Assembly (NCBI GenBank): GCA_012934845.2
Contig: WNNJ02001223.1
Coordinates: 1 to 64,000, forward strand
Direction of reading: 5' to 3'
Length of the DNA: 64,000 nucleotides
Origin: Pomphorhynchus laevis
Lineage: Eukaryota; Acanthocephala; Palaeacanthocephala; Echinorhynchida; Pomphorhynchidae
Shown here one piece after another: positions 53,291 through 62,828 of the stretch; position 1 is the stretch's first letter; each line of letters opens with the position of its first letter. A model generated the notes under the pieces. The model worked only from the letters and a program-made list of their open reading frames with translations. It made no database searches and was not told where the DNA came from. The position numbers and the translations under genes were made by a program.

Positions 53291-53520
53291 TTGTTATTGT
53301 TGTTTAACGATCCCACTTGCCATAGGATAAAATCAATTACAAATAAGTGGGAGTTTATGAGAGTTGCCTACACACCTCCGAATTTTCATTGTATGACGCG
53401 GGATATACATTCTTATCTAGATGCAGTGATTCATAGGTCGGGACATCATTATGTTCCCAAGCTATTTGAGCAATAGGATATGAACTGTGTATCTAGTCAT
53501 TAGTCTAACTAATGACTAGA
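53291..53520 (+). other. Short unassigned segment between two CR1 copies
   Basis: A 60-codon open stretch ends ..FHCMTRDIHSYLDAVIHRSG, HHYVPKLFEQ and a stop. It has no motif I know. Just before the next CR1 is a small palindrome TAGTCATTAG/CTAATGACTA. Confidence 0.35.
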
Positions 53521-53524
53521 TTTT

Positions 53525-54775
53525 CGCCTGCATGAAAGTTTACAACGACTTACTCATTTCTCGAGTCAATGCTCTGTATAGTGTTCTCATCTCCCTCGAC
53601 CTCTCCTCCGCCTTTGACATTGTCGACCACTCCGTCCTCCTTTCTCGCCTTCGTTATGATTATGGCTTTTCTTCCTCCTCCGTAGCATGGTTTGCCTCAT
53701 ATCTATCCGACATATCCTTTCGCGTCTGTTCTAATTCATCATCCTTCCCCCATCCCTATTTTTTGCGGGGTCCAACACGGTTCAGTCCTAGATCCGTTGC
53801 TTTTCTCTCTTCTGCTTGGCGATCTCTCTCCGTTTATCAAACATTACCTTTTTAACGTCATGCAATACGCCGATGACATCCTCATCTATGCTCATGCACC
53901 CACACATCGCATACACGATATCGGCATTTCTGCCTCCAACTGTATTTCTTCTACCTACAAACGTCTCTTCAATCTCCATCTCGTTCTAAACTCAAACAAG
54001 TCCAAAATAATGTGGATCCTCCCCCGTAAACAAACATATCTCCTCCCACTGTATCTTTTGCGTCATCGATCATCCCCATAGCCCACAATATCACTTTCTT
54101 AGGCTTCCATTTCGATGATCACCTTTCTCTTAAACCCTTCGTCCGTGACAAGGTCCGCTCGTCTAACTTAATTCTCCGTGACATCCGCCGTATCCGCCCC
54201 CTTATCGACTTCCGTTCTTGTCTGTCTCTTCTTTCAACGTTTCTTTTTCCTAAAATCGATTACTGCCTTAGCCTTTTCGCCAATTCTCCAAAATCCATCA
54301 TCCTACCCCTACAACGAATAATCAACACCGCCGTTCGAGTGCTCTTTCGTCTCCGTCACTTCGACCACACATCCACATATTTTGCTTAACTCTCCTGGCC
54401 CACCATCCACATCCGCATCAAACTCCGCCTTCTTCTCGTTACTTTTCGTCTCATCGCTGTCGGCTCCCCATCGTTCATCAACCTTCCTTTCTTAGACGAC
54501 ACTCGCCCCACCTCGCTATCGCTTCGTTCATGTCATACCCTCTTACTTCACGTTCCTAATTACTCCAACAACTACGGTCTCCGATCCTTCCTCGTTGCCG
54601 CCTCACTCGCCTGGAATCAACTCCCTCTCGACGTCCGCCGCGCTCCCTCCTTTATCACATTCAAACACCTCCTCCGTTCACACCTTCTCGACACATGATT
54701 TACATTTTTGTTTTGTTGTGGTCATGTAAGCGTGCGCTGGCACGCATTTGCTACGTTAAAAATAAATCTTTTTTT
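53525..54775 (+). mobile_element. CR1/L2-like LINE, RT half, frameshifted
   Basis: Plus-strand 5'-truncated copy starting at the CLKVYNDLLIS block of RT and reaching the 3' hairpin (GCGTGCGCTGGCACGC, CATTTGCTACGTTAAAAATAAA). Two main frames (53532-53855 and 53692-54081) carry LISLDLSSAFDIVDHSVLLS, then GVQHGSVLDPLLFSLLLGDL and VMQYADDILIYAHAPTHRIH (YADD kept). More breaks follow. It is closer to the fragments at 13.7 and 18.6 kb than to the complete copy, which points to at least two subfamilies. Confidence 0.85.
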
Positions 54776-54979
54776 ACATAAAGGATTGGTACGAAAACTC
54801 AGTTAAATGTTCGCTTCATTTTTCAGATTTGAACAAAACTGCTTTCAATTAATTACTTTAATTTCAAAAACAAAATACATTACAAGAGATTGACAAAGCA
54901 TTGCAAACATGTGTAGTATACAAATTTATCGTCAATTTGATAGTACAAGGATGCCTTCCTTCTATTAAACAGTGAAACA
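54776..54979. other. Spacer
   Basis: No gene or repeat supported. Confidence 0.4.
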
Positions 54980-55189
54980 TTTTATGTTCCTGGAGAATTC
55001 AGATAGGTTTCAAGAGTCTTGGTCAAAAATTTACTGGATAGCACGATACAAGTGACAATTGTAAAAGGGTACGAAACATTAGACAATGTCTATCAAATTG
55101 TAGCAAATGGTGGAAAACAGTCAAAGCAAATAAAACCACATTTGGAAATCGGCAGCCAAGAAGTGGATCATATGAGAATGTGATGACGA

Positions 55190-55795
55190 ATATCGTTCTA
55201 CCCGCATTGCAGCCGGTGCCATAGATGGGAGCACTGTGCCTCCAGCTGCAGTGGGGTGGCAAGCTGCGGGAAATGCGGGAAAATAGACTGACCCGCGATT
55301 GAATCAGCTCTTCCCTGTTCTAATGGGATCAAGTGTAGTAATTGTGGCGGGGCTCACTCTGCGTGGGGAAGGAAGTGCTCCCACTTCACGGAATATATTG
55401 CAAAGTTCTGTGAGCCAAAAGCTGCACCTGAAACATTCGCCAAGTCGGCATATAGATCCTCTGACTGCGAGTCTATGTTGATTATGAACCTCAAGTTTGA
55501 AACTTTCAGAAAGGAAATACCAGAGCTTGTAGCGAAAACAATTACCAATCTGTTCGTCAATCCAGTTATAACAATTCCAACCGATGAAGATACAAATAAA
55601 AGAGGGGCGTCGGGTCGGAAATCCAAGAAACGAGGAGCTTCCGCCCAAGCCCTCCCCCAAAAAGATCGGCAAAATGCTTATGGGCATGAATAGAAGCGCC
55701 TCAAAGGGAAATGATGATAATGCCCGGGGGCAAATACCCACTCTGGATGGCGCTAGTGGTGGAGGGGGCAATCTTTTCACTCCTAGCTCTGTCTA
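55190..55795 (+). pseudogene. LINE ORF1 C-terminal part, zinc knuckles
   Basis: HCSRCHRWEHCASSC, SCGKCG and, after one stop, GIKCSNCGGAHSAWGRKCSH give zinc knuckles, then an Ala/Lys region and KKRGASAQALPQKDRQNAYG at the end. It sits 36 bases or more upstream of ORF2, a normal bicistronic spacing for this type of LINE. Confidence 0.72.
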
Positions 55796-55830
55796 GGATG
55801 TGGCAATTCCATTCCAGCTAAATTAACACG

Positions 55831-58112
55831 ATGCAAAGCAATCAAGAGCCTTTTTCACTGAATATCCTTCAGTGGAATTCGGAAGGTGCTTCTGGCCTTA
55901 GCCTTTTATCTGGTAGAGATGTAGATGTTATAGTCCTTCAGGAGACGCGGTCTATCCGTATCCCTCAGGACATTACTCGATTTATCCCTCAGCATATATA
56001 CACCCACTTCACTCCGTATATAACCCCTCCTCACTCATCTTCATCCCCATGTCTTTTAACCTTAGTTAAATGCTCTTTAAGATCTTCCCTTCATAATATA
56101 CGGCCAGGAGAAATTCACAAGAACCGTGACCTTCTGGATAGTATATTAGGTAGTGGCTATGACATGTTACTTGGTGACTTCAACGACAGAACTGGTTGTT
56201 GGATTAATGCAGCAAACCGCAGAGCCAGAAACGATCATCTTATTCACAAACCACCTTCATCCACCTTTCATTGCTCAATAACTAATTCACTCCTCGACAT
56301 ATTACTGCTTCAAAAGACGTGGTTGTTGAAACCCATATGTACTAAGCAGTCGCGCCAACAACAGACCACATCTCATGACCTAATTCGTTGGAGGTTAGAG
56401 GAAGAGACGTTGCTGAGGAGAAGGTTCCACTTTGATCCCATCAGGGTGGCCTTCTTTCAGGTAGCTATCCAACTCTTCCCCAGAATTAGGAAGAGTTGAA
56501 TAGCTCTTCCCAATTCCTAATCAAGGTCCTAGCTAAAATGCTACACCTTCCTAATCTCTCTGTTTCCGCCAGACAAGCCCTCTCGAATGAATACTGGAGC
56601 ACCAGATATAGGTTCCAGCTAAGTAGGGATAAGGCAAGCATTTCTCGCCTTAGCCCATATCAGTCTTCCTTCTGGAAGATATTCAAAAAGGAGAAATTTG
56701 TCTGTTGGAAGGATATAGCTTTAGGTTGGATTGGTAGAATAGGCCTTGATAAAGTTTTGGATAAGTCACTATCCCTACACAATTATGGAGCCACTCAATC
56801 ACCTTAACCAATCCCGCCTTGGTGTGACTTCAGGAGTAGGGAGTTATCTGTTACAGATATCCTTAACTCCTAGGGACCACTCCCGGGCACCTCCGGAACC
56901 CACGCGCAACTCTCCACTCGTGTCTTCAGCTTTTGACAGACAGTAAGAGAAAGGAAGGTGTCATAACAATGCTATTAGCCTCCCCGTTCGACATTGCTAA
57001 CATCAATATTAGCCATCGAGTATTTTTACCTAAAAAGAAGTCGATTACATGTCCCAAAGATCTGCGGCCTATTTCAATTCAAAACTCACTCATCTCTATT
57101 TACGTAAAAGCGCTTGCGCGTAAAATCCGCGACCATCTAAGTAGGCGAAATTTAATCCCACCAGGTTTTCATGGGTACGTAAAAGATCGCTCGGTTCATT
57201 CAGCAATAGGTGGAGCGCAACAGTTTTGTCAAGGTAACAGTCATCAGCTTGCTGTGACCGTCTTTCTTGGCTTTTCGGCTGCTTTTGACCGCATTTCCAT
57301 CTCTTTTGTTATCACTTTTCTCAGGTCCCTCGGGTTGCCTGCGAGTTTTTAAGAGGGTGGAAATATTGCTGTACACAAAGCGATTCTTCTATGAAGACGA
57401 CCCAGACGCACGTCAGTTCTATCCTATTTTAGGTGTGCCTCAAGGCTCCCTACTTTCTCCAATCTTGTAACTTGCTCCCTCTATTGAACTCTACAAAAAA
57501 TCCAAACGCGATCAACATCTTGTGGTATACACTGATGATACCACATCCCTGTTCTCTGGACGCAGGAGCAAAGATGTAGTCTCTGACATCAGCCGTTTCT
57601 TTACTAGATTAAATGATCAGCTGCCCTTGCTCGACCTTGTTTTAATTTCCTCCAAATCGCAGGTGGTTGTCTTTCATGGCGCCCCTTCTACAAGGAAAAA
57701 ACTAAAGAGAGTGGCACTCTCAGCTCTAACTTCCATCCTGACTAATCAACCACTCCCTACCTTCACAAGTCGAGTAAAATACCTGGCGTTCACCATTTCG
57801 GTGAAGTGGTCAGCAAAAGCTAACCTGGATAGACTAAAACGTATCCTAAGAAAAGCAAGATGGGCACTAAAACGGGCCCAACATCTGTCATTGAAAGAGA
57901 AAACCAAAGTGCGCCTCTGGGTAACTTGGGCTATCTCGGGATTTGTCTTCTTTTCAAGAGGACATCCCCCAGAACAACGACTAAGATTTCTTAAGCTCCT
58001 CATCTTTCGAATACCAAGCATCGTCCGCCTTTATTGGATTATTCGGGGGGGGGGTGAAAGACTCCGAGTGGTTCAGTCGAAGGGCGGCGTGTTGGATTGG
58101 CTGGGGGCATAG
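55831..58112 (+). pseudogene. LINE ORF2: endonuclease and RT, broken
   Basis: MQSNQEPFSLNILQWNSEGA starts the endonuclease (catalytic Asn); IVLQETRSIR holds the Glu and MLLGDFNDRTGCW the GDFN. The linker reads KRVCWKDIALGW-like text. The RT runs over 56933-58112: PKDLRPISIQNSLISIYVKA, FHGYVKDRSVHSAIGGAQQF, VTVFLGFSAAFDRIS (motif A Asp replaced), LGVPQGSLLSPIL with a stop, VVYTDDTTSLFSGRRSKD (YTDD in place of YADD), RKARWALKRAQHLSLKEKTK. Five or more frames are needed, so it is not functional. The domain set and ORF1 type suggest the I/Jockey/R1 assemblage. Confidence 0.8.
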
Positions 58113-58440
58113 ATCCCGCTGGACCTTAGACGTTTAAGATTGGTGAAGGCCTGAATCGCAACTCGTTAGCTAAATTTTTTATTCCTGTATTTTTGATAGA
58201 AGTTCTATTTTATTTTATATTTTAGTTGTTATATAACACCAAGTTTTGTTATTTAAGAAAATCTTTATCTTTATAAATAGATTTGCGGAAGGTAAATATG
58301 TACAAACTGCGACCGCGAACATTTATAGCTCAATGATTAATTGCCATAACTTTCTGAGATTGTTGATGGCAATAGATTTCAAAAAATAATAATAATAACA
58401 AAAATAATAATAAAAATAAGTAAATAATAAGAAAAATAAT

Positions 58441-59565
58441 TTTTTTTTATTTTTTTTATTTTTTTTAAATACCAGTATTTATTATAAAAATAAACAACAA
58501 ATACACATAATATCCTTAAATTTGTTTGCTTTTTGATCAGTCATTGATGTAAATCTTAGACGCTTGCCCATCTTTTACTATGTTTGATAATACTGTGCTT
58601 GTTCGTTTATTCTAAGCCTTGTAGCACGTATACAAACCGATGCACTAACTGCAATGGCGACACTGATTTTTGATTTTAGCCTAGAAATACATTCGCTGTA
58701 TGCAAGCTTATTACGATCAGCAGATTTGGCTGCTATCCATTTTAGTATTTTATCTGTCTCAGGTCCAATACCACCTGACGTAGAAAATATAAGAGGAAAG
58801 AAAGTACCTCTTTCTATATCTGCAATTCGTTCACCGTACTTTGCATATTTCCGCTGTTGATGGTATATATGGCATTCGAGAGGAGTTTTGCAAGAGTATG
58901 TAGGTGCCAAAGAGCTGTAAATGCATATGTCCAAAAAGGATCGCACCATATTTCCTCCGAAAATTCCTCTACAAGCTATATCAGACCGCGCTTGATCATC
59001 AGAGCAGGTTGTTGGCTTATTAAATACGTAGTTGTTTGGTATAGATCGTAAACATGGCTCAATTTGCACGTCACAGCATACCCCTACAAGTTCCTTAGCT
59101 ACAATGTCTCTCACTAAGTTATGTCTGATAATAGTCATGGCACCAGTATGACATGACAATGCATGAGAAGTTGTAAAGTAAGAACCACAAGCACATTTTA
59201 GTGATGCTTCGCTTGCTTTTAGATTGTATCTTGCGCATATTGCGTCTTGGAACTCTTGTGAATTTAGCCTCGTATGTCTCATTCGGGTTGGTTTGGTACA
59301 TAGCCACGAAGATGCTCCCTTGTCCGAAGCAAACTTTATTGAATTTTGTAGATCTAATCTTAATTCCATGCGAATGGCTTCACTTTCTAATGATGCAATG
59401 ACCATCTTTTCTTGTTTAATCAACTTTGCTGCTTGATTTTGAGAGGTTATAAGCTGATCTCCCACTTCTTCTAGTAACAGTGACATGCACATTTTTCGGG
59501 ATCGAACATATTCTTGTTTGGCAACCTCCATCGGGTTTAAATCTCCAAACCAAGAAAAATAATAT
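58441..59565 (-). mobile_element. CXC-type RLE retroelement, 5'-truncated relative
   Basis: Minus-strand element whose 3' poly(A) appears as the T-rich stretch at 58440-58470. The body covers only the end of the protein. Its proteins are perhaps 35-40 percent identical to the neighbouring complete copy by eye, so it is another subfamily, not a recent duplicate. The two stand head-to-tail on the same strand. Confidence 0.8.
58578..59531 (-). CDS. C-terminal region with restriction-like endonuclease
   Basis: 317 codons open. A helical segment (SLESEAIRMELRLDLQNSIK) and GASSWLCTKPTRMRHTRLNS precede the zinc motif CACGSYFTTSHALSCH. Then RHNLVRDIVAKELVGVCC, ARSDIACRGIF (first acidic), VRSFLDICIYSSLAP (second acidic) and RKYAKYGERIADIERG (Lys-Tyr helix) give the restriction-like endonuclease of R2-type LINEs. 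A Gly-rich SGGIGPETDKILKWIAAKSA and a Leu/Ala helix end it. RT is missing because of 5' truncation. The frame is unusually well preserved for a truncated copy. Confidence 0.75.
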   Translation of the reverse strand: MEVAKQEYVRSRKMCMSLLLEEVGDQLITSQNQAAKLIKQEKMVIASLESEAIRMELRLDLQNSIKFASDKGASSWLCTKPTRMRHTRLNSQEFQDAICARYNLKASEASLKCACGSYFTTSHALSCHTGAMTIIRHNLVRDIVAKELVGVCCDVQIEPCLRSIPNNYVFNKPTTCSDDQARSDIACRGIFGGNMVRSFLDICIYSSLAPTYSCKTPLECHIYHQQRKYAKYGERIADIERGTFFPLIFSTSGGIGPETDKILKWIAAKSADRNKLAYSECISRLKSKISVAIAVSASVCIRATRLRINEQAQYYQT

Positions 59566-59574
59566 TATAAGAAA

Positions 59575-62500
59575 AATAATAATTTTTTTTTGAAGAGAAG
59601 ATTTATTCAAGAAAAAAAAAGTAAAATGTTCTACAAACTAGAAAAGTTTCTTGCACTGTCAAGCACATTGTCCCGACATATTACTCAACGGAGTGCAGCG
59701 GACTTGTAATGATGCTGCTCTTGCTAGCGCTAGTCCCGTTTTGATCCTCAAATCACGCATGCATTCGTTGTATGGCCGAGTAGATTTTATAGATTGACGC
59801 CTGCATATTTGTCGTAGCACCTTTGAAGCTATTTCACCAGCTCCACCGTTAGCTGCAAAAATTATAGGAAAAAAACAAGCTCTTTCAAATCGTGATATAC
59901 GTTCACCATATTTTCCGATTTTCCTTTGTTCGTGGTAGTGAAAGTGATTTTGTGGCATTGATGTTGAGTAGGACGAAGCAAGGTGATTGTAAACGCAAAT
60001 GTCCAATAGGGACCGCTCCGAAATACTAAACAACCCATAGCAAGAAATATCTACTCTAGCGTTATGTTCCCTGGCTGTCGAATTTGTTGCGAATGTTACT
60101 CCGTCTGGAAGCGGTTGCAGTGTAGGTTCAAGAGAAACGGGGTCGCAAATCCCTTTTAGCTCTTTTGCAATTAGATCCCGAAGGAAGTTGTGTCGTATTA
60201 TTGGCATACCACCGACCTTACATGAAAGAGAGTGACGGAGCTCAAACTTTGAACCGCATAAACATTGATCTGGTTGTTTCGGAGGCGTCCAACCATATCT
60301 TGTCGCTAGAGCGTCTTGAAATTGGAGCTTTGAGAGTCGATAACCATATGCTTCCATCGGTTTTGCAGACAACCATGTTGACGCACCACACGTAGCAGCA
60401 AATTTTAAAGCTTTTATAATATTGCTATCTTCCAATGTTTGTAATTTAATATTCCAAAAATTATTTCGTTGATTGTGAATATCCAAAGCGATTTGTTGCT
60501 GCTGTTGGGCCAACAAGGGGCCAAATGATGCATTGATCAGCGGTTGACACATTCGGCGCGAATTTTCGAATTCCAGATCAGATCCATCTTGAGGCAGAAA
60601 AATTCCCAAACCACCATACCGCAAAGGGATATTTAATATTGTTTTAAATCGATCTATATCGACGACGCCAGTTATCTTGGGAACAAGGCAGGATACTATG
60701 ATTTTCGACAAGTTTGCGAATGCTTCTGAATAGACATGTATAGTTCGTTGTATGAAGTTCCAGCTGTGTTGTAGTGCTTGAGTCAGAGCGACGTAAGCCA
60801 AGTGAGGATCTTCGTCGGCTACTAGTATCAACCTCTCTATGCAAGTAGACCATTCATCTATTTTCCTTTTTATAAACATATTTGTATATGATTTTGTACC
60901 AATAGCTGAACCCAGTATCTCAATTCCATCAGTATTAATGCATAGGTTAGATTCTACGAAAATCGACCGGGCAACGCTAAGTATCTTATCGTGTACCAAC
61001 ATTCGGCACTTTTCTTCATTAAGATAAAATCCAAAATCAGGACCGACTCGACGCACAGTATCCCAAATCGTCTTAAGGTCCTTCACACTTCCGATAATGT
61101 TAGAGTCATCCGCATACCAGCGATGTACAGTATTCGGGGCAGCCTTTGAAAGAACATTAATCAAGGGAAGAGACGCCGCGGCAAACGCAATCATGGAAAG
61201 CGGGTCACCTTGAGTGAATCCCTCTGATGATTCTAAAAAATCATTGTCGACAGTCAGTATATTAGGGCATTTGTAGATATTTCGTAGTATAGTGGATAAA
61301 GAAGGACATATGAACTCTACATTGTTCAAAGCGACTAAACGATTTATGCGATTAAAAGCGTTGGATGCATCTAGTTGTAATATGCACAAGTCATCGCTAC
61401 TATCAAAGAGTTCTCTTGTGGAATGAATTGCCATCTCAATACCACATCGTTGGCCAGAGCATAATTGAACACAACCAGCCACTTTCTGGATATCTTCCGA
61501 AATTCTTTTCGCCACAACTTTGCCTACTATTCTTCGAGAGACTTCACCTACTCCAATCGGTCGTACTTCTGGATTTTTATCTAGTGGAATTAGACGGCTT
61601 ACTGTAAAGGCCTCAATGTCGCCGGGATTCAATTCGATGGTCGCTATAGTTATTGCGAAGTTGGCTAAGGATTCAGCAAGCCCATTAGAACTTTGACCAA
61701 AAGAGCATATCATACTCTTCCATGAAGATGCATTTACTCCAGAAGGCCCTGCTGCACCACGTGTAGATCTAGCGGCAGAACGAATATCTTCAGCATCTAT
61801 TTTTAGGAAGCGAACAGGATGATGATCAGCAATGTTATCCAGTGGAGCTCTGAGTAAGACGTGTTTATTCGCAGGAATTGAATCAGGATGTAATTCCAAC
61901 AATTTCTCCTTTACTGATTGACCGCTTGGCAAAGTGTCTTTAACTCTGAACATCTGGTGCGATTTATTGGGATCTTTTAGTACTTGAATTGCGGCGTGTG
62001 TTTTTCCCGTTGTTAACAGTTTACTAAATAAGTTTATCCAGTTTTGATTCTTTTTTATTATTGGTAAACGATCGCGTGCCTCAGATTGAAGAATTCTTCC
62101 CTCAACTAGTAGTTCGGATATTCGGTTCTCTTTCCAGAGTAATATTCGTCTTGTAAGTATTGATCTTATTGCGCTAGTCTTCCTTGTTGTTGTTTTTTGA
62201 AGCATAAGTTGACATATAACGGTTATCTTCATCAGGAGATACCTCATTTTAGAGTGATCAGAGTTAATGGCGGAGTAACATTCCGATAGTATGTCTATGA
62301 AACTTGAACTTGTGTTGCATTTTGGTAAGTTGAACAAGTTGGGTATCCACTTTACAACTTCATAGTATGTAGATTCAATGATCGATGCGTGCTGCGATAT
62401 GTTATTTGATGTTTCGATTATGTTTGTGTTAACCGATCCATTACAAGTTGAATTATCGATTAAACATGATTGTTTAACCACATTGTCAACTACATACAGA

Positions 62501-62760
62501 GAAGCGGTATTTCCACAATTTCGTGCTGAACAGTTGACGCAAGGTTGTTTTAGACGGGCACATTTGCATGACTTACAAACAGCAGCTTGACCGTTGCAGG
62601 AACAACATTTTGAAATACCTGCAGGAATTCCTTTCGGCATAATTTGTGTTGGATGTAATTGTTGTATTGTATGTTATTTTATTGTAATTTGATCTTTTTG
62701 TCGAAAGTACAACGCTCGATCAACGGTTTCAGTAAGTTATCTCTATAGCTGTATGTTATT
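59575..62760 (-). mobile_element. CXC-type RLE retroelement, complete
   Basis: Minus-strand element bounded on the 3' side by a T-rich tract at 59590 (poly(A) on the element's strand) that touches the truncated relative. On the 5' side is a 100-bp leader with GTATGTTATTTTATTGTA repeated three times. One long ORF. It seems the most recently active element in this part of the window together with Naiad. Confidence 0.85.
59659..62640 (-). CDS. Single-ORF retroelement protein: CXC cluster, RT, restriction-like endonuclease
   Basis: 993 uninterrupted codons from ATG. Residues 12-43 hold about ten cysteines in a CXC/tesmin-like array (CCSCNG, CKSCKCARLKQPCVNC, NCGN), a likely DNA-binding head. Residues 280-560 are an RT: GAAGPSGVNASSWKSM, VSRLIPLDKNPEVRPIGVGE, LQLDASNAFNRINRLVALNN (motif A Asp424), SSEGFTQGDPLSMIAFAAAS and RWYADDSNIIGS (YADD 509-512). 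Residues 600-790 form a helical thumb. Residues 793-807 are CLCGSKFELRHSLSC (CCHC). The restriction-like endonuclease follows: ARVDISCYGLF, RSLLDICVYNH and RKIGKYGERIS. All catalytic motifs are intact, so it may be active. It belongs to the R2/NeSL/CRE-type LINEs by RT and endonuclease order; the precise clade is not determined. Such elements often insert site-specifically. Confidence 0.85.
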   Translation of the reverse strand: MPKGIPAGISKCCSCNGQAAVCKSCKCARLKQPCVNCSARNCGNTASLYVVDNVVKQSCLIDNSTCNGSVNTNIIETSNNISQHASIIESTYYEVVKWIPNLFNLPKCNTSSSFIDILSECYSAINSDHSKMRYLLMKITVICQLMLQKTTTRKTSAIRSILTRRILLWKENRISELLVEGRILQSEARDRLPIIKKNQNWINLFSKLLTTGKTHAAIQVLKDPNKSHQMFRVKDTLPSGQSVKEKLLELHPDSIPANKHVLLRAPLDNIADHHPVRFLKIDAEDIRSAARSTRGAAGPSGVNASSWKSMICSFGQSSNGLAESLANFAITIATIELNPGDIEAFTVSRLIPLDKNPEVRPIGVGEVSRRIVGKVVAKRISEDIQKVAGCVQLCSGQRCGIEMAIHSTRELFDSSDDLCILQLDASNAFNRINRLVALNNVEFICPSLSTILRNIYKCPNILTVDNDFLESSEGFTQGDPLSMIAFAAASLPLINVLSKAAPNTVHRWYADDSNIIGSVKDLKTIWDTVRRVGPDFGFYLNEEKCRMLVHDKILSVARSIFVESNLCINTDGIEILGSAIGTKSYTNMFIKRKIDEWSTCIERLILVADEDPHLAYVALTQALQHSWNFIQRTIHVYSEAFANLSKIIVSCLVPKITGVVDIDRFKTILNIPLRYGGLGIFLPQDGSDLEFENSRRMCQPLINASFGPLLAQQQQQIALDIHNQRNNFWNIKLQTLEDSNIIKALKFAATCGASTWLSAKPMEAYGYRLSKLQFQDALATRYGWTPPKQPDQCLCGSKFELRHSLSCKVGGMPIIRHNFLRDLIAKELKGICDPVSLEPTLQPLPDGVTFATNSTAREHNARVDISCYGLFSISERSLLDICVYNHLASSYSTSMPQNHFHYHEQRKIGKYGERISRFERACFFPIIFAANGGAGEIASKVLRQICRRQSIKSTRPYNECMRDLRIKTGLALARAASLQVRCTPLSNMSGQCA

Positions 62761-62828
62761 TTATTGTATGTTATTTTATTGTAAGTAGTTTATTAAGCAG
62801 ATAAGAAAGTTCAAACTAGTCTATAATA

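Larger units (their letters stand above)
54980..58440 (+). mobile_element. APE-type LINE with CCHC ORF1 (second family), decayed
   Basis: ORF1 remnant, ORF2 endonuclease, linker, RT and a 3' end followed by (AAT)n tail (AAAAAATAATAATAATAAC). Several frame breaks. Same family as the minus copy at 34.6-37.5 kb, but this one keeps the endonuclease region. The 3' tail meets the poly(T) side of the next, oppositely oriented element. Confidence 0.83.

Noticed and set aside
53291-53476. Small host gene between CR1 copies
   Set aside because: Only 60 codons, starts inside the CR1 tail, and no recognisable motif; kept as unassigned sequence.
55304-55780. 158-residue minus-strand frame
   Set aside because: Antisense of the LINE ORF1 zinc-knuckle region; the plus strand carries the CCHC motifs.
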